Shown in pieces: positions 11,226 through 23,131 of a stretch of 64,000 nt of DNA (positions are counted from its first letter, which is position 1; each line of letters begins with the position of its first letter). Source of the DNA: Mytilisepta virgata (lineage: Eukaryota; Mollusca; Bivalvia; Mytilida; Mytilidae). The stretch is from assembly GCA_028015205.1 (NCBI GenBank), contig JAPWFG010000019.1, forward strand, positions 3,348,001 through 3,412,000, given 5' to 3'. The notes beneath the pieces were generated by a model that saw only the letters and a program-made list of their open reading frames with translations, did no database searches and was not told where the DNA came from. Made by a program: the position numbers and the translations under genes.

Positions 11226-12992
11226 ATGGCAACCGCAGATGTCCAGATTCAACCCACTTGCGATGATAAACAAATCACCTTTGACCTTGACAAAAAAACA
11301 ATATGGTATTGGCGGAGAGTACTGCTAATAAGGTACTACTGTGAGCTGGGGAAAAATCATGATGTTAATGTATCATGGAATGACTTTGATAAAGCTAATA
11401 AGGTCCTCACACTTAATGACGAAGATGCTCCTTTTGTTGAGAAGAGTCCATCCACTTCTTTACAGAGAACAATGATTCAAATCTCACATCTAGAAAGTAA
11501 AATCATTACTATAACACTATATTATTCAACAAAGAAATGCTTAATTCAGGGAAATTCATGTCAAAGCTGGGTAGAAAGAGAATTTGACAAAATTAAACGT
11601 AGTGTAGAAATGTGCCTCAAGGGAAGTAACCCAAAACAAAACATTGACAATATAGTAAAGAGAATGAACAAGGTACAACTTCCTTCAATACCTGAAGTCT
11701 CACTAAACAGTAGTCAAACAACACCTAAAATCATAGATGACAGTTTCGATTCATGTCTCAATATTTCTGCTGAAGATTCAAGTAAGAAAAATGCTGAGAA
11801 CTCAAACATGGACCATGTGGACCAGAAAAACAAACCTGAAAATAAAAGTATTACTAAATCACCAGAAAATAAACTTCCTGAATCAGAAAAGGATACCGAT
11901 ATCCAACACAAGCTTGTGGAAACCATACATTCCCTTGAAAATAAACTAATAGATTGTCACACTAAGTATAATGAAAGATTAGAAAATCTAAATACCATCA
12001 TAAAACAATGGGAGACAAAGTTCTATCAGCTCGAAAAGAATCACAAACAAGATCTTGAGAGAAACATGGCAGTTATATTAAATAACATTGACAAAAAGTT
12101 AGAAAGTATTGAAATCAAAATGTCTGATTTTGAAACCAAACTATCTGAGAAAGCTCAAGTAAATCAAATGTCTAAATTAGAAAGAATTGTCCAGGAGAAA
12201 CTTGAAGTTATCGAGAAAAGATGTGAAGATGTTATTAACACAAATACCAAAATCAATAAATTAGAGGCTCCTAACCCCCTCAGAAATGAATTTAACATTA
12301 CCCTTAAAGCACATGAGCGAAGTGCTGACATCGAGCAAAATGTACAAGTGCGTGACTCACCTAATACAAGACACAACAATACTCAACATGCCCAGTTATG
12401 GATCGTCGGCACATCATTAGTAAAAGATTTGAAAAAGAGTCTAATTTATCGTTCCAAAAGTGTAACCATTACAACATTAAGGGACAAAACCATAAGAGGA
12501 GCACAAGAGTTTCTAGAGTCTGGAAAACTGTCCTCAGATAATATTCTATATCAGGTGGGATCAAATGATCTAGAGGAAAAGGAACCAACACAAGTGGTCA
12601 AAGAAATAGAGTCACTCGTAATCAATACAAAAGAAAGACTTCCTAAATGTCAAATCATTGTTAGCCAGATTTTACCAAGATATCCTAGAAACCAAAAACT
12701 CTCACATGAGTATGAAGAAAAACGAAGGAAATGTAATCTGATATTACAAGAATTATGTCAACATTATGAAGCTCCGTACGTCAAACATGAGAATCTAAAC
12801 CAACGACACTTTTATGATGGTATTCATTTGAGTCAAAATGGTGGAATAGGTGCCTATGTTCTCAATTTGAAGGAAATTATTAATCCTCTTCTTGGTGTTA
12901 TTAAGCAAGATGTAAAAGGACAAAGCAACTACAGAGGGTATACAAATGGTGTAAATCACTTCAGAGACAATTTTATTCCTAAATTCAACTGA
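11226..12992 (+). CDS. LINE ORF1 protein with coiled coil and SGNH-like domain
   Basis: 588 residues from ATG at 11226. Residues about 1-160 include ITLYYSTKKCLIQGNSCQSW, a motif I associate with LINE ORF1 N-terminal domains. Residues 220-345 are charged and heptad-like (NKLIDCHTKYNERLENL), a likely coiled coil. Residues about 390-570 look like an SGNH/GDSL-type fold: LWIVGTSLV (block I with T at the usual D position), VGSNDL (the N block), and DGIHLSQNG (D-x-x-H). Such domains are thought to act in RNA binding or esterase activity in CR1/L2-like ORF1 proteins. The TGA at 12990 is followed in frame by about 45 more codons rich in G, N and Q, so it may be a new stop that shortened the protein. 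Confidence 0.8.
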   Translation: MATADVQIQPTCDDKQITFDLDKKTIWYWRRVLLIRYYCELGKNHDVNVSWNDFDKANKVLTLNDEDAPFVEKSPSTSLQRTMIQISHLESKIITITLYYSTKKCLIQGNSCQSWVEREFDKIKRSVEMCLKGSNPKQNIDNIVKRMNKVQLPSIPEVSLNSSQTTPKIIDDSFDSCLNISAEDSSKKNAENSNMDHVDQKNKPENKSITKSPENKLPESEKDTDIQHKLVETIHSLENKLIDCHTKYNERLENLNTIIKQWETKFYQLEKNHKQDLERNMAVILNNIDKKLESIEIKMSDFETKLSEKAQVNQMSKLERIVQEKLEVIEKRCEDVINTNTKINKLEAPNPLRNEFNITLKAHERSADIEQNVQVRDSPNTRHNNTQHAQLWIVGTSLVKDLKKSLIYRSKSVTITTLRDKTIRGAQEFLESGKLSSDNILYQVGSNDLEEKEPTQVVKEIESLVINTKERLPKCQIIVSQILPRYPRNQKLSHEYEEKRRKCNLILQELCQHYEAPYVKHENLNQRHFYDGIHLSQNGGIGAYVLNLKEIINPLLGVIKQDVKGQSNYRGYTNGVNHFRDNFIPKFN

Positions 12993-13273
12993 CCTAATCA
13001 AGGGAATAGAGGAAACTTTAATAACAATCCGGAGTACCAAAGTGGAGGTTATCATAGATACAATCAAGATGGAGGAATTCAGAAAAGTGATATCAATATC
13101 AGGCTATTGAGATTAGCATTGGGTTTATAACTTTGTAACATTTATGAATAATGGGTTATAAGAAATTTGTTTGGACTGTTAACCTGTCACTAAATTTTTA
13201 TAAGAATGTAAAAATATTTCAGCTTTGATAAGGAAAACATTTACATGATGTAGATTAAAACAATTGTTTCTTT

Positions 13274-13320
<47 letters not shown>

Positions 13321-13918
13321 TCAAAATAATTTCTATTGTTCATCTTGATGAATAAAATAAAGGTAAATTGTGAAGAGGTTAAGACAAAGATAAAATATAA
13401 ATTAATGGGAAAGAATCTATTGTTTATTTAGACTTGATACAGCCATATTCATTTGTTATAAAGCTAACAGTATATGGTACATGTACATGTATTACCTTTA
13501 ATTTTATCCTGATTTCATTGTGAGTTATATACTGTAATATGTTTAACACTGTGTATTATTACATGTATATCATTGATGCGCATAAAGGAATGCATTTGTT
13601 TTTTTTTTTTTTTTTTTTTTTTTTCGTATAACTATGTCTTTACATACATTTGTATTTGTCAATTACATTCAAAATAGAAATGATAGATCTATTATTTTAT
13701 AAGAAGGAAAATTTAAATATTATACTCAAAAACAAAGAAAAACTTTATATTAAAGTAAAAGCAAATACTTTAAAGTTTTAAACACATAGGAACAGAATGG
13801 ACATTGTGAAAATCTTATACTGAACAAAATTTTATTATTGAAATAGAGTTATCCTTCTTTGCACGATTAATTTTGTTTACACAAATACAAATTTGCACCA
13901 TGATTTCATTATGTATAT
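12993..13918 (+). other. LINE spacer between ORF1 and ORF2
   Basis: The first 140 nt keep the ORF1 frame open after the TGA (GYHRYNQDGG) to a TAA near 13127. The rest is AT-rich with two poly-T tracts, at 13279-13314 and about 13600-13624. The long T tracts may mark reverse-oriented A-tailed insertions or slippage. No other gene seen. Confidence 0.6.
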
Positions 13919-13924
13919 GTGAAT

Positions 13925-16900
13925 ATGATTAATAACCTAACTATTAATTCCTGGAATATAAATGGACTGGGAGGCAAATACAGAGATAATTTTTTCTTGT
14001 CTTGTTTAAAATATGACATAAATATTCTTCTTGAAACTTGGAAGGGAGCAGATACTGATTTTAACATTCCTGATTATAAGATTATTCAAAAAAGTAGAAA
14101 AAAGAACAGACGCTCCAAAAGATATAGTGGAGGTATTATAATTCTTTATAAATCCATTCTACATAATGGAATAACTGAAGTAAAGGATATAACAACATCA
14201 AAAAATCGTATTTGGATTAAATTAAATAAAGATTTTTTTTGGTCTAGTAAAAGATCTATACTTATGTGCCTGCTACGTACCCCCTTTAAGCTCCCCCTAT
14301 TATGATGATGATTTCCTAAAGTTGGAAACCGAAATTACCCAACTAACTGATAAAGGCAATATTCTTATCATAGGAGATTTAAATGCGAGAATCAGTAATC
14401 AACCTGACTTTATACAAAATGAAAATGTTCATAACTTTACAGGATATGCTGCCTGACGATTATGTACAAGACTCTAACTTAAGTAGAAATTCTTTAGATA
14501 AAATTTTTAATTTGCAAGGTCAGCAGTTGTTAGATCTCTGTATTGCCTCTCAATTACGGGTATTGAATGGTAGATTTATTGGTGATTCACTGGGTAATAT
14601 GACTTGTTATAAACCTTGTGGATGTAGTACTATAGATTATACTCTGACCAGTGTGGACCTTATAAACTCAGTTAACTTTTTCCAAGTCTTAGATCCAACA
14701 TATTTATCTGATCATGCTCAAATTGTTGTACATTTAAAGAGTAATATAAACATTTCTAATATAAGAAAAAATTTTAAAGCAAATGTGGTAGATGAAACCT
14801 ATAAATGGGAGCAAAATATCTCCAAGGATAAATTATATATAGCCCTAGAAGATAAGAATATTAGAGATGGAATACTTAATTATGAGTCGACCCTGTTTGA
14901 AAAGAATATTTCAGGGGTAGAAAAAGCTGAATCTCAATTAAATAAAATATTTAAAACTTTAACTTTACATTCTTGTAAAGTTATTAAACCTAAACCTAAA
15001 AAGAAAGCAAAAAAGAAAAAGCCATGGGAAGACCAAGAATTGACTGATTTGAAAAAGACTATAGTCTCTATAGCCAAAATATTAAGAAAACAACCTTACA
15101 ATTTAGCTTTGAGACAAAAATTTTTAAAACATTCTAAACAATGTAAAAAACTAATAAAAAAGAAAAGAAAATTATTCATTGATAATCTATATGATAAACT
15201 TACAAATCTAAGAGATTCAGATCCTAAACAATATTGGAAAATTTTAAAATCACTTAAATATGAAGATACTAATTAATCTATTGAACTTCAAGCTGGTTTT
15301 CCTGAAATTGTTGAACGCTTTAAACAACAGGGACAACCTTTAAATTATGATAAAGAATTTTAAAAAACAGTGGAAGATGAAGTTTTTTCCACTGAATTAG
15401 ATGATATCTCATATAATGACATAACTGACAAACCTTTCACTATTTGTGAGATTAATAAGTGTATCAAAAAACTTAAAACTGGTAAGAGTGCTGGCCCTGA
15501 TCAAATCGGTAATGAAATTATTAAATACAGCGGAGTAGTAACATGTAAAGCAATAACTAAACTTTTTAACTTAATACTTGATTCAGGTAAATATCCATCC
15601 AGCTGGAGGAAATCTTTTATTATACTTATCCACAAATCTGGAGACAAATTAGATATAAACAATTATAGAGGAATATCTCTTCAAAACTGCATAGCTAAGT
15701 TATTAAGTGCAGTTGTGAATTCTAGAATAGTAAACTTCTATGAGGAAAAATTTGTTATGCAACAATTTGGATTTAGGAAAAATCACAGGACAACAGATAG
15801 TATTTTCATTCTAAGATCATTAATGCTAAAGTATCTCACAAAAAATAAGAGCAAAATTTATTCCTGTTTTGTTGATTTTCGCAAAGCATTCGACACAGTC
15901 TGGCATGGAGGTTTACTATATAAATTAAAAAAGGAAAAAGTAGGAAAAAAACTATTTGAAGTGATTAAAGACATGTATGATAAATGTGAGTCCTCTATAA
16001 AAATAGAAAATGAACACTCTGAGTTCTTTGAGGTAAATACAGGAGTGAAACAGGGAGATAGCTTAAGTCCAACCCTGTTTAACTGCTTTATAAATGATAT
16101 TCACTCCATTTTTGATAAGACATGTGATCCTGTCCATCTAAATGAGTTTTCAATTAATAGTCTAAGCTTTGCTGATGATCTGATTATATTTTCAGAATCT
16201 CAAAGAGGCCTTCAGATAGCTTTAAATAAACTAGAAAATTATTGTCATAAATGGCAATTAACTGTTAATAAAAATAAAACTAAAGTTATGATATTTCATG
16301 GCGGAAATAACTTGTGTCAAGCAAAGTTTCTCTATCAGAACTCAACTCTGACAGAAGTACAAGAATATACCTTTCTAGGCAATACTATTGACAGAAAGGG
16401 TAGATTTAAAAGATCTATACAAGAACTTACAAAGAAAGGGCTAAAGGCCTTCTTTTCTTTGAAAAAATATATGTGTAATTTCCAACATGTTCCAGTTGAC
16501 TTATCTTGTAAGCTTTTTGATTCTTTAATTAGACCTATAATTCTTTATAATAGTGAAATCTGGTATATGGAAGAATATTTTCCTATATATAAAGCAAAAA
16601 ACAGAGCTAGAACCAATGAAAATAGATGTGACAATTTATCATTGACTGACAGATCTAGTATGGAAAAACTTCATCATAAGTTTTGTAAATCTGTTCTTGG
16701 AATCAAGAAAACATCCAGCAATATTGCAGCAAAATCAGAGTTGGGTAGACTTCCCCTTGACTCATTTATCAAAGCACAAGTTTTACTATATTATACTCGC
16801 ATTAACTGTAAAGAAATTAATCCATTGGTTAAAGATGCACTTCTAGTGAACAAGACATTGTCACAAGAAGGCATTTATTCTTGGTATACTTTTGCTAAAG

Positions 16901-17451
16901 AAGTACTTGATGAATTTGACCTTAATGAAGAGGATCTTATGGCAGAAGACAGGCCCTTTAATCTTATTAAAAATCCAATTAAAAAATCTGTAAAATTGAT
17001 TGTAAAACAACAATATGATAAAATTATAATAGAAAAACTTAACAAAATAGATGAAAATTCTAAACTTTTTATCTATAGTAAAATTAAAAATGAAATAAAG
17101 ATGGAGGATTATTTAACAAATTTAAAAAATTTCAATAGCCGCAAAGTGCTTACTAAATTTTGCATTAGTGACCACAATTTAGAAATAGAAGTAGGTCGCT
17201 ATAAAAAAGTTCCCAGAGAAGAAAGAGTTTGTAAAATTTGTAAAACACTAGATGATGAACATCACTTTTTCTTTACCTGTAAAACAAGTAATGAGATACG
17301 AAATATTTTGTTACGTAAAATCGAAAGGTTTTATCCCAATTTTAACCAGCTTAGTTCAATAGAGAGACTTAAAATCGTTCTTGACCCTATATCAGATATC
17401 TTGCCCAGCGTTGTCGACTATATAAAGCAATCAATTGAATTGCGAAAATAA
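13925..17451 (+). pseudogene. LINE ORF2: APE endonuclease-reverse transcriptase, broken
   Basis: The endonuclease begins INSWNINGLGG (13945) with LLETWKG, then a frameshift near 14262 (the frame continues as CYVPPLSSPYYDDDF), IIGDLNAR near 14370, and a second frameshift near 14440. The frame then runs to in-frame TAA stops at 15274 and 15361 and on to 17451. RT motifs: GKSAGPDQIGNEI, FGFRKNHRT, FVDFRKAFDTVWH, TGVKQGDSLSPTLFNCFIND, LSFADDLIIF (catalytic FADD), LTVNKNKTKVM, FLGNTID. Near the C terminus a CKICKTLDDEHHFFFTC motif gives a possible CCHC zinc site. Two frameshifts and two stops with otherwise well-kept motifs suggest loss of function without long decay. Confidence 0.88.
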
Positions 17452-17846
17452 GGTCCACACTGGTCACTAATATCTATTTTAATTATATATAATTCATTTA
17501 CATGTTGAATCATTTTGTTCTTATATGTTTTATGTTTGTCATTTTTCATTTGTATTTGCTGAACCCGTCAGGGTTTTATGTTTTGCAAATAAATGTTAAA
17601 ATTATACTAAAGACCTATCAGTGATATGCCTTTTTAGATAGAGAACATTAATAAAAACATTAACACTTGTTTTTTTGTATTATATGTTCAAGTTTTACAT
17701 GGGATAATTAATGTACAATAAACCAACACTGGCCATTTTCTTTTAATTATTGGTATACTGTACCATAATTAATAATCTATGCAAATTGTATTATAACTTA
17801 AGTTTATGCAATTTAGTATGAAAATGCATTGGTTTTAAGTTCATAC

Positions 17847-17991
17847 CTGAAAAATCCTTACAGCTTCTTCATAATATTCCAGAGCTTTTTCACTATTTTC
17901 CCTTACAGATTCCAAAGTTCCTAAATTCATCAAAGTTTGGGCAACATCAGCAGTGTAGTAACCAACAGCATTGATCTTTATATCCATTGAT
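17847..17991 (-). CDS. Exon 21: TPR unit
   Basis: 145 nt, residues about 831-879. Acceptor TCTCTATAG, donor CAG-GTATGA. Peptide YYTADVAQTLMNLGTLESV then SEKALEYYEEAVRIF matches the 42-residue TPR pattern (NLG, then A-L-x-Y-Y-E-x-A). The phase joins exons 20 and 22. Confidence 0.88.
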
Positions 17992-18199
17992 CTATAGAGA
18001 AACAGATTAGCTTAATCTTAATAACTGAATTAATTTATACAAATATATATACTGATATTCAATAAAATAGTTCAGTCACACACACTTTTCAAAAAGTTAG
18101 TAGATCCAGAGAAAATCAAGATTCACTGTTTATAAATTGCCTAGAGACAAGGCACAAACAATATATATAACATATAATAATATGAAAGTTAATACAAAC

Positions 18200-18318
18200 T
18201 GCTTATATATTTTCTCGGCTTCGTCCAGCTTCCAAAGTTTACGGTAACACAATCCAAGGTTTGTCAGTAATTGGCCTACAGATTCTGGCAGATGTCCAAA
18301 ATATAACTTCTCATATAT
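18200..18318 (-). CDS. Exon 20: TPR unit
   Basis: 119 nt, residues about 792-831. Acceptor GTTTTCAG, donor CA-GTTTGT (phase 2). Contains HLPESVGQLLTNLGLCYRK then KLDEAEKIYKQ, a canonical TPR with NLG and DEAE. Confidence 0.88.
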
Positions 18319-18791
18319 CTGAAAACAGAGTCAAAACATGCTTGAACTGTTCACTAGGCAACAATAAACAAATAGCTAGAAATATTGCTGTATGTATATT
18401 ACTTTGTAAAATAAATATTTTGCACAATTTTTTTCAATTCTTAGCTAAGGTGGTTTCGAATTTCATAGGTCTTGACTGCATGTAACTACTCAAGTAGATC
18501 TATGCAATTCTGATCAATCAAACTCCTTGTTCGCCCCAGGAAGCCACTTCACAATTTCAATAAAGACATATATTAACACAATTATTTTGTATTAGCAAAT
18601 ACTGTACACATCAGCAACTGCATATTTATAATGCATCATAAATGAAAAGTTACAATTCCACAAAATTCAGTATCGATGCTTCTGACAGATGAATATGCAG
18701 GGCAAAAAGGATATATGTAATGACCATGTAAGTAGAGATGAATACATTAAATTTTAAACCTAAAAATAAAAATTTCCAATTAAAGACTCAC

Positions 18792-18950
18792 AGATTTAAC
18801 TTCCAGACAATATTTCAAAGCCTCTTCATAACGTCCTGTATCTGTATATAAAACACTAAGATTCTGTATTAATACAGCTTTATTTTTAAGAGTAATTTTG
18901 TCAGGAAAAATATCGTCCAACTCTTTACACTTCAGTAGATGATGTTCGGC
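18792..18950 (-). CDS. Exon 19: TPR unit
   Basis: 159 nt, 53 codons, residues 739-791, phase 0 at both ends. Acceptor ACTTGTAG, donor TCT-GTGAGT. Contains AEHHLLKCKELDDIFPD then NLSVLYTDTGRYEEALKYC, a clear TPR. Confidence 0.9.
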
Positions 18951-19129
18951 CTACAAGTATAGCAAGATTGTTTATGTTATAGACTAACCAATGTCCCTCG
19001 ACATTAATAATACAATAACATAAATAACAAGACAAAGAGTTGCCAAAATCACCAGCCATTGCTAAATTTTTTACTGGTTTTAGATAGTGCTAATCTTTAT
19101 TTATCTTAATGCTGATAAATGTAAATTTC

Positions 19130-19330
19130 ATTATGGCAGTGCAGTTTCAGGGGGGAGATTCTTTTAACCATTTAGCTGTCTGAATGGGGCAATTTCCATA
19201 GAGACCCCTACATATGAATTATAGATCATTTGGCCAAGCACTTTCAAATAAAATGATTTTTAAAAATCTTGAACAATCATGAACAAATAAGGAATTTTTT
19301 GTTCATGATTATTCAAGATTTTTATTAGGC
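19130..19330. repeat. F1-related fragment containing a near-perfect hairpin
   Basis: Arms 19262-19287 and 19298-19323 match at 25 of 26 bases when one is reverse-complemented (AAAAATCTTGAA, ATCATGAACAAA), with a 10-nt loop. The left flank has F1-like wording (TTTGGCCAAGCACTTTC). It lies between exons 18 and 19. Confidence 0.7.
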
Positions 19331-19987
19331 AACTGCTGCTATGTCAGCAGTCCAACTGAGACAAAATGAGCCCATTTCATAGACTTCCAAATGAAGCTTC
19401 ATATGACATTTTAGTCTGAAGAAAAAATGAGCAAACCTCTGACTGATGCTTCACATGAAATTTTAATTCTTTTGCCAAGAATGATGATTTTCAAACTACA
19501 GGCATCAAATTTCAAAGACTTGTAACATAACTACTCTTTCATTTTGCAGTTTACACATTTTATTTCTATACAGTATTGTCACACACAGTATGTAAATGCA
19601 AATATGGTTTTAGAATTTTGATTTCAAAACTTTAGCACCCACAGGGTTTAAATTTTAACAATTGTGAATTAAAGCTTGTGACCTAAACTTCTTTTTTATT
19701 TTCTGTTTAACTGGAAAAATCTTGAAATATCTAAGGTTGAGGGGGTTAATGAAAAAAAAGGAAGAAAATCTTTTCCAGAGTTGATTTTCTTTTATGAAAT
19801 ATATAATGTCATTTTTGGGATTGACGAAAGTCAAAGTATTCTTTAAGCAATTCTCGGACAATTCCTAAAGATATTAAACCTAAAGATGAAAAATCTGTTG
19901 ATTCTGACAGTAGCCTTCTAGTGGAAAAAATGACAATTTTAGAACACCTAAAGTTAGTGTGCTGTTATCACTGTAATATATAGTTAC

Positions 19988-20087
19988 CTTCTCATAATTT
20001 CTCATTTTAAGATAGAGAGATCCCAAACCATGATGTGACCTTGCTAAACTTCCACAATTCTCCTCAGTTGATTTTGTGTCAAATCTC
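19988..20087 (-). CDS. Exon 18: TPR unit
   Basis: 100 nt, residues about 705-738. Acceptor ACTAACAG, donor AAG-GTAACT. Contains ENCGSLARSHHGLGSLYLKM then RNYEK, completing a TPR begun in exon 17 and leading into AEHHLL of exon 19. The frame is fixed by the two bases carried from exon 17. Confidence 0.87.
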
Positions 20088-21240
20088 CTGTTAGTAAAAT
20101 ACTAAATATTAAAACTGTTCCTCAATTGTTCTTCCAGGCAAACACATATTATTGTGGAAGAAATACCTGCAAAATGTCGATCAAGTTCAAGGTGAAGATC
20201 AGCGTTTACCATAAACGGTTTGTATTTGCACATGCCATTTACTATTTTCTGTTCAGCTGTAATTGCCTTCTGGTAGTAAAATATTTTACATTTAGTGAGT
20301 AACCAAATCCTGACAAAGTGTGGATAGTAAACAGCACGATACTATATATGGTAATCTCAACTATGCACCAAAAACATATAATACATAACTCAGGCGACGT
20401 TTTGCGGGAATTATTTTCATTCCTATATCTAAATGTCACATATGTTTTGTCATCAATGGTATTTTATGAATTTTGCCTCTGGAATTCCTATACATTAGAT
20501 ATTTATTACATTGAGAGTAGGGAAATACAAAGTACCATGATTTTCTAGGGAAAGAAAATCCAATAATTCATTAGTGAAAATTAATGCAAGATAAATATGA
20601 TATTTTAAAAAAGAAATATTAACCTGTGAGAAAAGTGAATTTCAAAATTAAATTTTATTGGAAGCAGCGCGATGCTAGCTTATTATTTAAACTTAGGTTT
20701 GAGTATTTCATGGAACACCTGTGTCACCTGCTCCCATCAATCACTGGTTAAGGAGGACTTGCAATTGAGGATGTTCATTCTAAGAATGTAAGCAAGTATA
20801 TTCTATTGAATTGAAGTCCTAACAATGAATTAACTCCAATTACAATATATGACAAATCCAGTTTAGACAAAAAAAACCTTTGTAAAATAGTTAAACATTA
20901 AAGTTTTTCTTGATGCAAAAACCATAAGTTTCCCTCTTCATCATGTCATCATTCTTCATCAAATGGAAGAGATGCATACAGTGGAATACATCCAAGGGTG
21001 ATGAGGAGTTTGTACATCTGAACATGTTAATGAACCAATTCACAATGACAATAAACAAAATCCATCAATTTTATATCATTAGAACTTTCTCATTGGTAAA
21101 GAAGAACCTTTGTGTCTTACACAAACTTCCCTATATCTAAAAATTGATAACTGTAACATGTGGGTTACAAAATTCTCCCAAACGAAGGCCACAATATACA
21201 AATACCTTTGATAAATCTATACAAACAAATTTAAAAAAAA
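20088..21240. other. Start of the 16.4-kb intron, no gene seen
   Basis: AT-rich sequence without exon candidates. Short ORFs on both strands (up to 76 codons) are unrecognisable and lack supporting splice context. Confidence 0.6.
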
Positions 21241-22245
21241 AAACAAATTTCACAGGGGTTCGCCAGGTGATACATATTGAATATATCCTGAAGTTTAATA
21301 AGTTATGAACATGTTGCTGAAAAAAATAGGTTTCATTTGAAAAAAAAAGGAAAATAACTGGTATGGGTTTTAAAATGTATGTTTTCTTTAATCTAAAGTA
21401 ATTCTTATCCCCATTTGAGCTCCATATCCTCTGCACCCCTTTTGGACCTCCTTTTAACAAATATTTGGGCAAGGTATCCTCATTATATCTCCAATTGAAT
21501 CCCAAAATATCTTCTACACCTTTTTTTGGACCTCCTTTAAAAAAAATTGGGGCAAGGGTTCCCCGTGCCCAGCCTATCCCAGCTGGGTCTGGGGGATATA
21601 CACCCATTTCTAAATTGCTTAAAACAAAGCATTGGTTTCATTTTGAAGTCAATTCTATCCTCTTTTGGGACCGAAAATTAATTCTGCACCCCTTTTATAA
21701 ATTAGGCAGAGGTTCGCCTAAAGATACATATGGAATATATCTTAAAGTTTAATGAGTTATGAACATGTTGCTTAAAAAGTTTTTTCCCCAAAGGTTTCTA
21801 TAACAAACCCCACCCCTTAATGGACCCCCAGAAAGTTCACGCGTGGAGAAAGAAAGAAGAACAATAATAACTAGAATACTGACAATGTCAGAAAGAGCCC
21901 CACTGGCTTGTGTAATTGAACTCATGGGAATCAAAAACACTTCAAAATCTAGTTGTGATTTCATACATTCATTTTATCTATCAAAAAGCATGAAGTTAAA
22001 TTCTCAAAATTAGCCTTTTTCCATTTTTTCATATAAAAACTAAGTTTTTCCCAAAAATTGTTGTCTGATTTTCCTCAAAACCGAAAGGGACCTTCCTTTG
22101 GTCAAGTCCAATATTGTGTATAAAAATCATAAAAATCCGTGAAAGCAATCTTAAGTTATCGTACGACAAAGGAAATGCTGACGGACAGACAGACGGACGG
22201 ACGGACTGTACGACAGACGGACAAGACTGATTACTATAGGGCCCT
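21241..22245 (+). repeat. Tandem-unit element with GGACGGAC tract (possible further hairpin family)
   Basis: Blocks at 21253-21345 and 21707-21800 are homologous (GATACATATNGAATATATC, GAGTTATGAACATGTTGCT). Between them TTTTGGACCTCCTTT recurs. The end at 22170-22235 has a GACGGACAGACAGACGGACG tract and the palindrome TAGGGCCCTA, matching the 3' layout of the hairpin families. The 5' end was not identified. Confidence 0.45.
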
Positions 22246-22246
22246 A

Positions 22247-22900
22247 ATAACTAGAATTGCAATTGCTATGCAGATGGGCAGATGTCGCCCACAGTGGCCA
22301 TTCTGAAAATGTTTGTATTTCGATGACTGCATCTTGTTCGTCATCCCAAACTTGCCTAGATATCAATTTTCGTTGAAATCGGACAATATTCAGTTATTGT
22401 CATTTTACGACATTTTTCAAAATGGCCACCAAACGTCTCCAACCAATCACAATTTTTTTTCATGAACATGTTCATGATGTTCTACTAATCATACTTTATA
22501 AAAGTACAAAGTTTCATGAAATTCTATGGTGCAGTTTTTGAGATATGAAAGTTTCCAAAAATGTTCATACTTTGACCGTTTCCATGGCAATGGCAGCCAT
22601 TTTGAAAAATTTTAATGTTACATGCACAACTAGACTTGGTAATTGTCGCGAATAGTCCACCAAACGTCTCCAACCAATCACAATTTTTTTTCATGAACAT
22701 GTTCATGATGTTCTACTAATCATACTTTATAAAAGTACAAAGTTTCATGAAATTCTATGGTGCAGTTTTTGAGATATGAAAGTTTCCAAAAATGTTCATA
22801 CTTTGACCGTTTCCATGGCAATGGCAGCCATTTTGAAAAATTTTAATGTTACATGCACAACTAGACTTGGTAATTGTCGCGAATAGCGAAAGATTCATTA
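22247..22900 (+). repeat. Exact 231-bp tandem duplication in a possible family F7 5' part
   Basis: 22426-22656 is repeated at 22657-22886 with essentially no differences (CCACCAAACGTCTCC, AAAGTTTCATGAAATTC, GAGATATGAAAGTTTCC). Upstream at 22247-22285 are a palindrome AATTGCAATT and the box ATGTCGCCCAC, whose complement appears in the 3'-like end at 26951-26963. Confidence 0.6.
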
Positions 22901-23131
22901 TTTAAATTTATGGACTGTTATTCTCCGCTAATTATTATTATGAGCTCCGTTAATTTTTACTAAAAATTTCTCCGTTCTTTGTTATCTTGACTCCGGTGAT
23001 TGTATTATTTTCAGGTACTTCACGTAAATTTCGTGCAACTGGCTTATAATTGACTATAAAAACAATTTGAAATAATCATTATGTTATTCTTGATACTTAT
23101 GTTAATGTAGTTCAAGTGTCGTATTAAATAT
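22901..23131. other. Intron sequence, nothing recognised
   Basis: AT-rich spacer between the 231-bp duplication and the next F1 element. No ORF, no repeat copy elsewhere in the window that I could see. Confidence 0.5.

Larger units (their letters stand above)
11011..17610 (+). mobile_element. Non-LTR retrotransposon (LINE), nearly full length, inactive
   Basis: Order: 5' UTR with a duplicated 42-bp unit (GAAAAGCCGTTAGCTC), ORF1 with a coiled coil and an SGNH-like domain, a T-rich spacer, ORF2 with endonuclease and reverse transcriptase, and a 3' UTR with a small stem-loop AACCC-GTCA-GGGTT at 17562-17575 before an A-rich end. ORF1 with an esterase-like domain plus an APE-RT ORF2 is known from CR1/L2-type clades; the clade is inference. 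It lies opposite to the host gene, in the intron between exons 21 and 22. I found no target-site duplication with confidence. Confidence 0.85.

Noticed and set aside
21137..21607. 156-codon minus-strand ORF beginning MGVYPPDPAGIG
   Set aside because: Lies across the tandem units of the element at 21241-22245 and changes character with each unit; no domain recognised.
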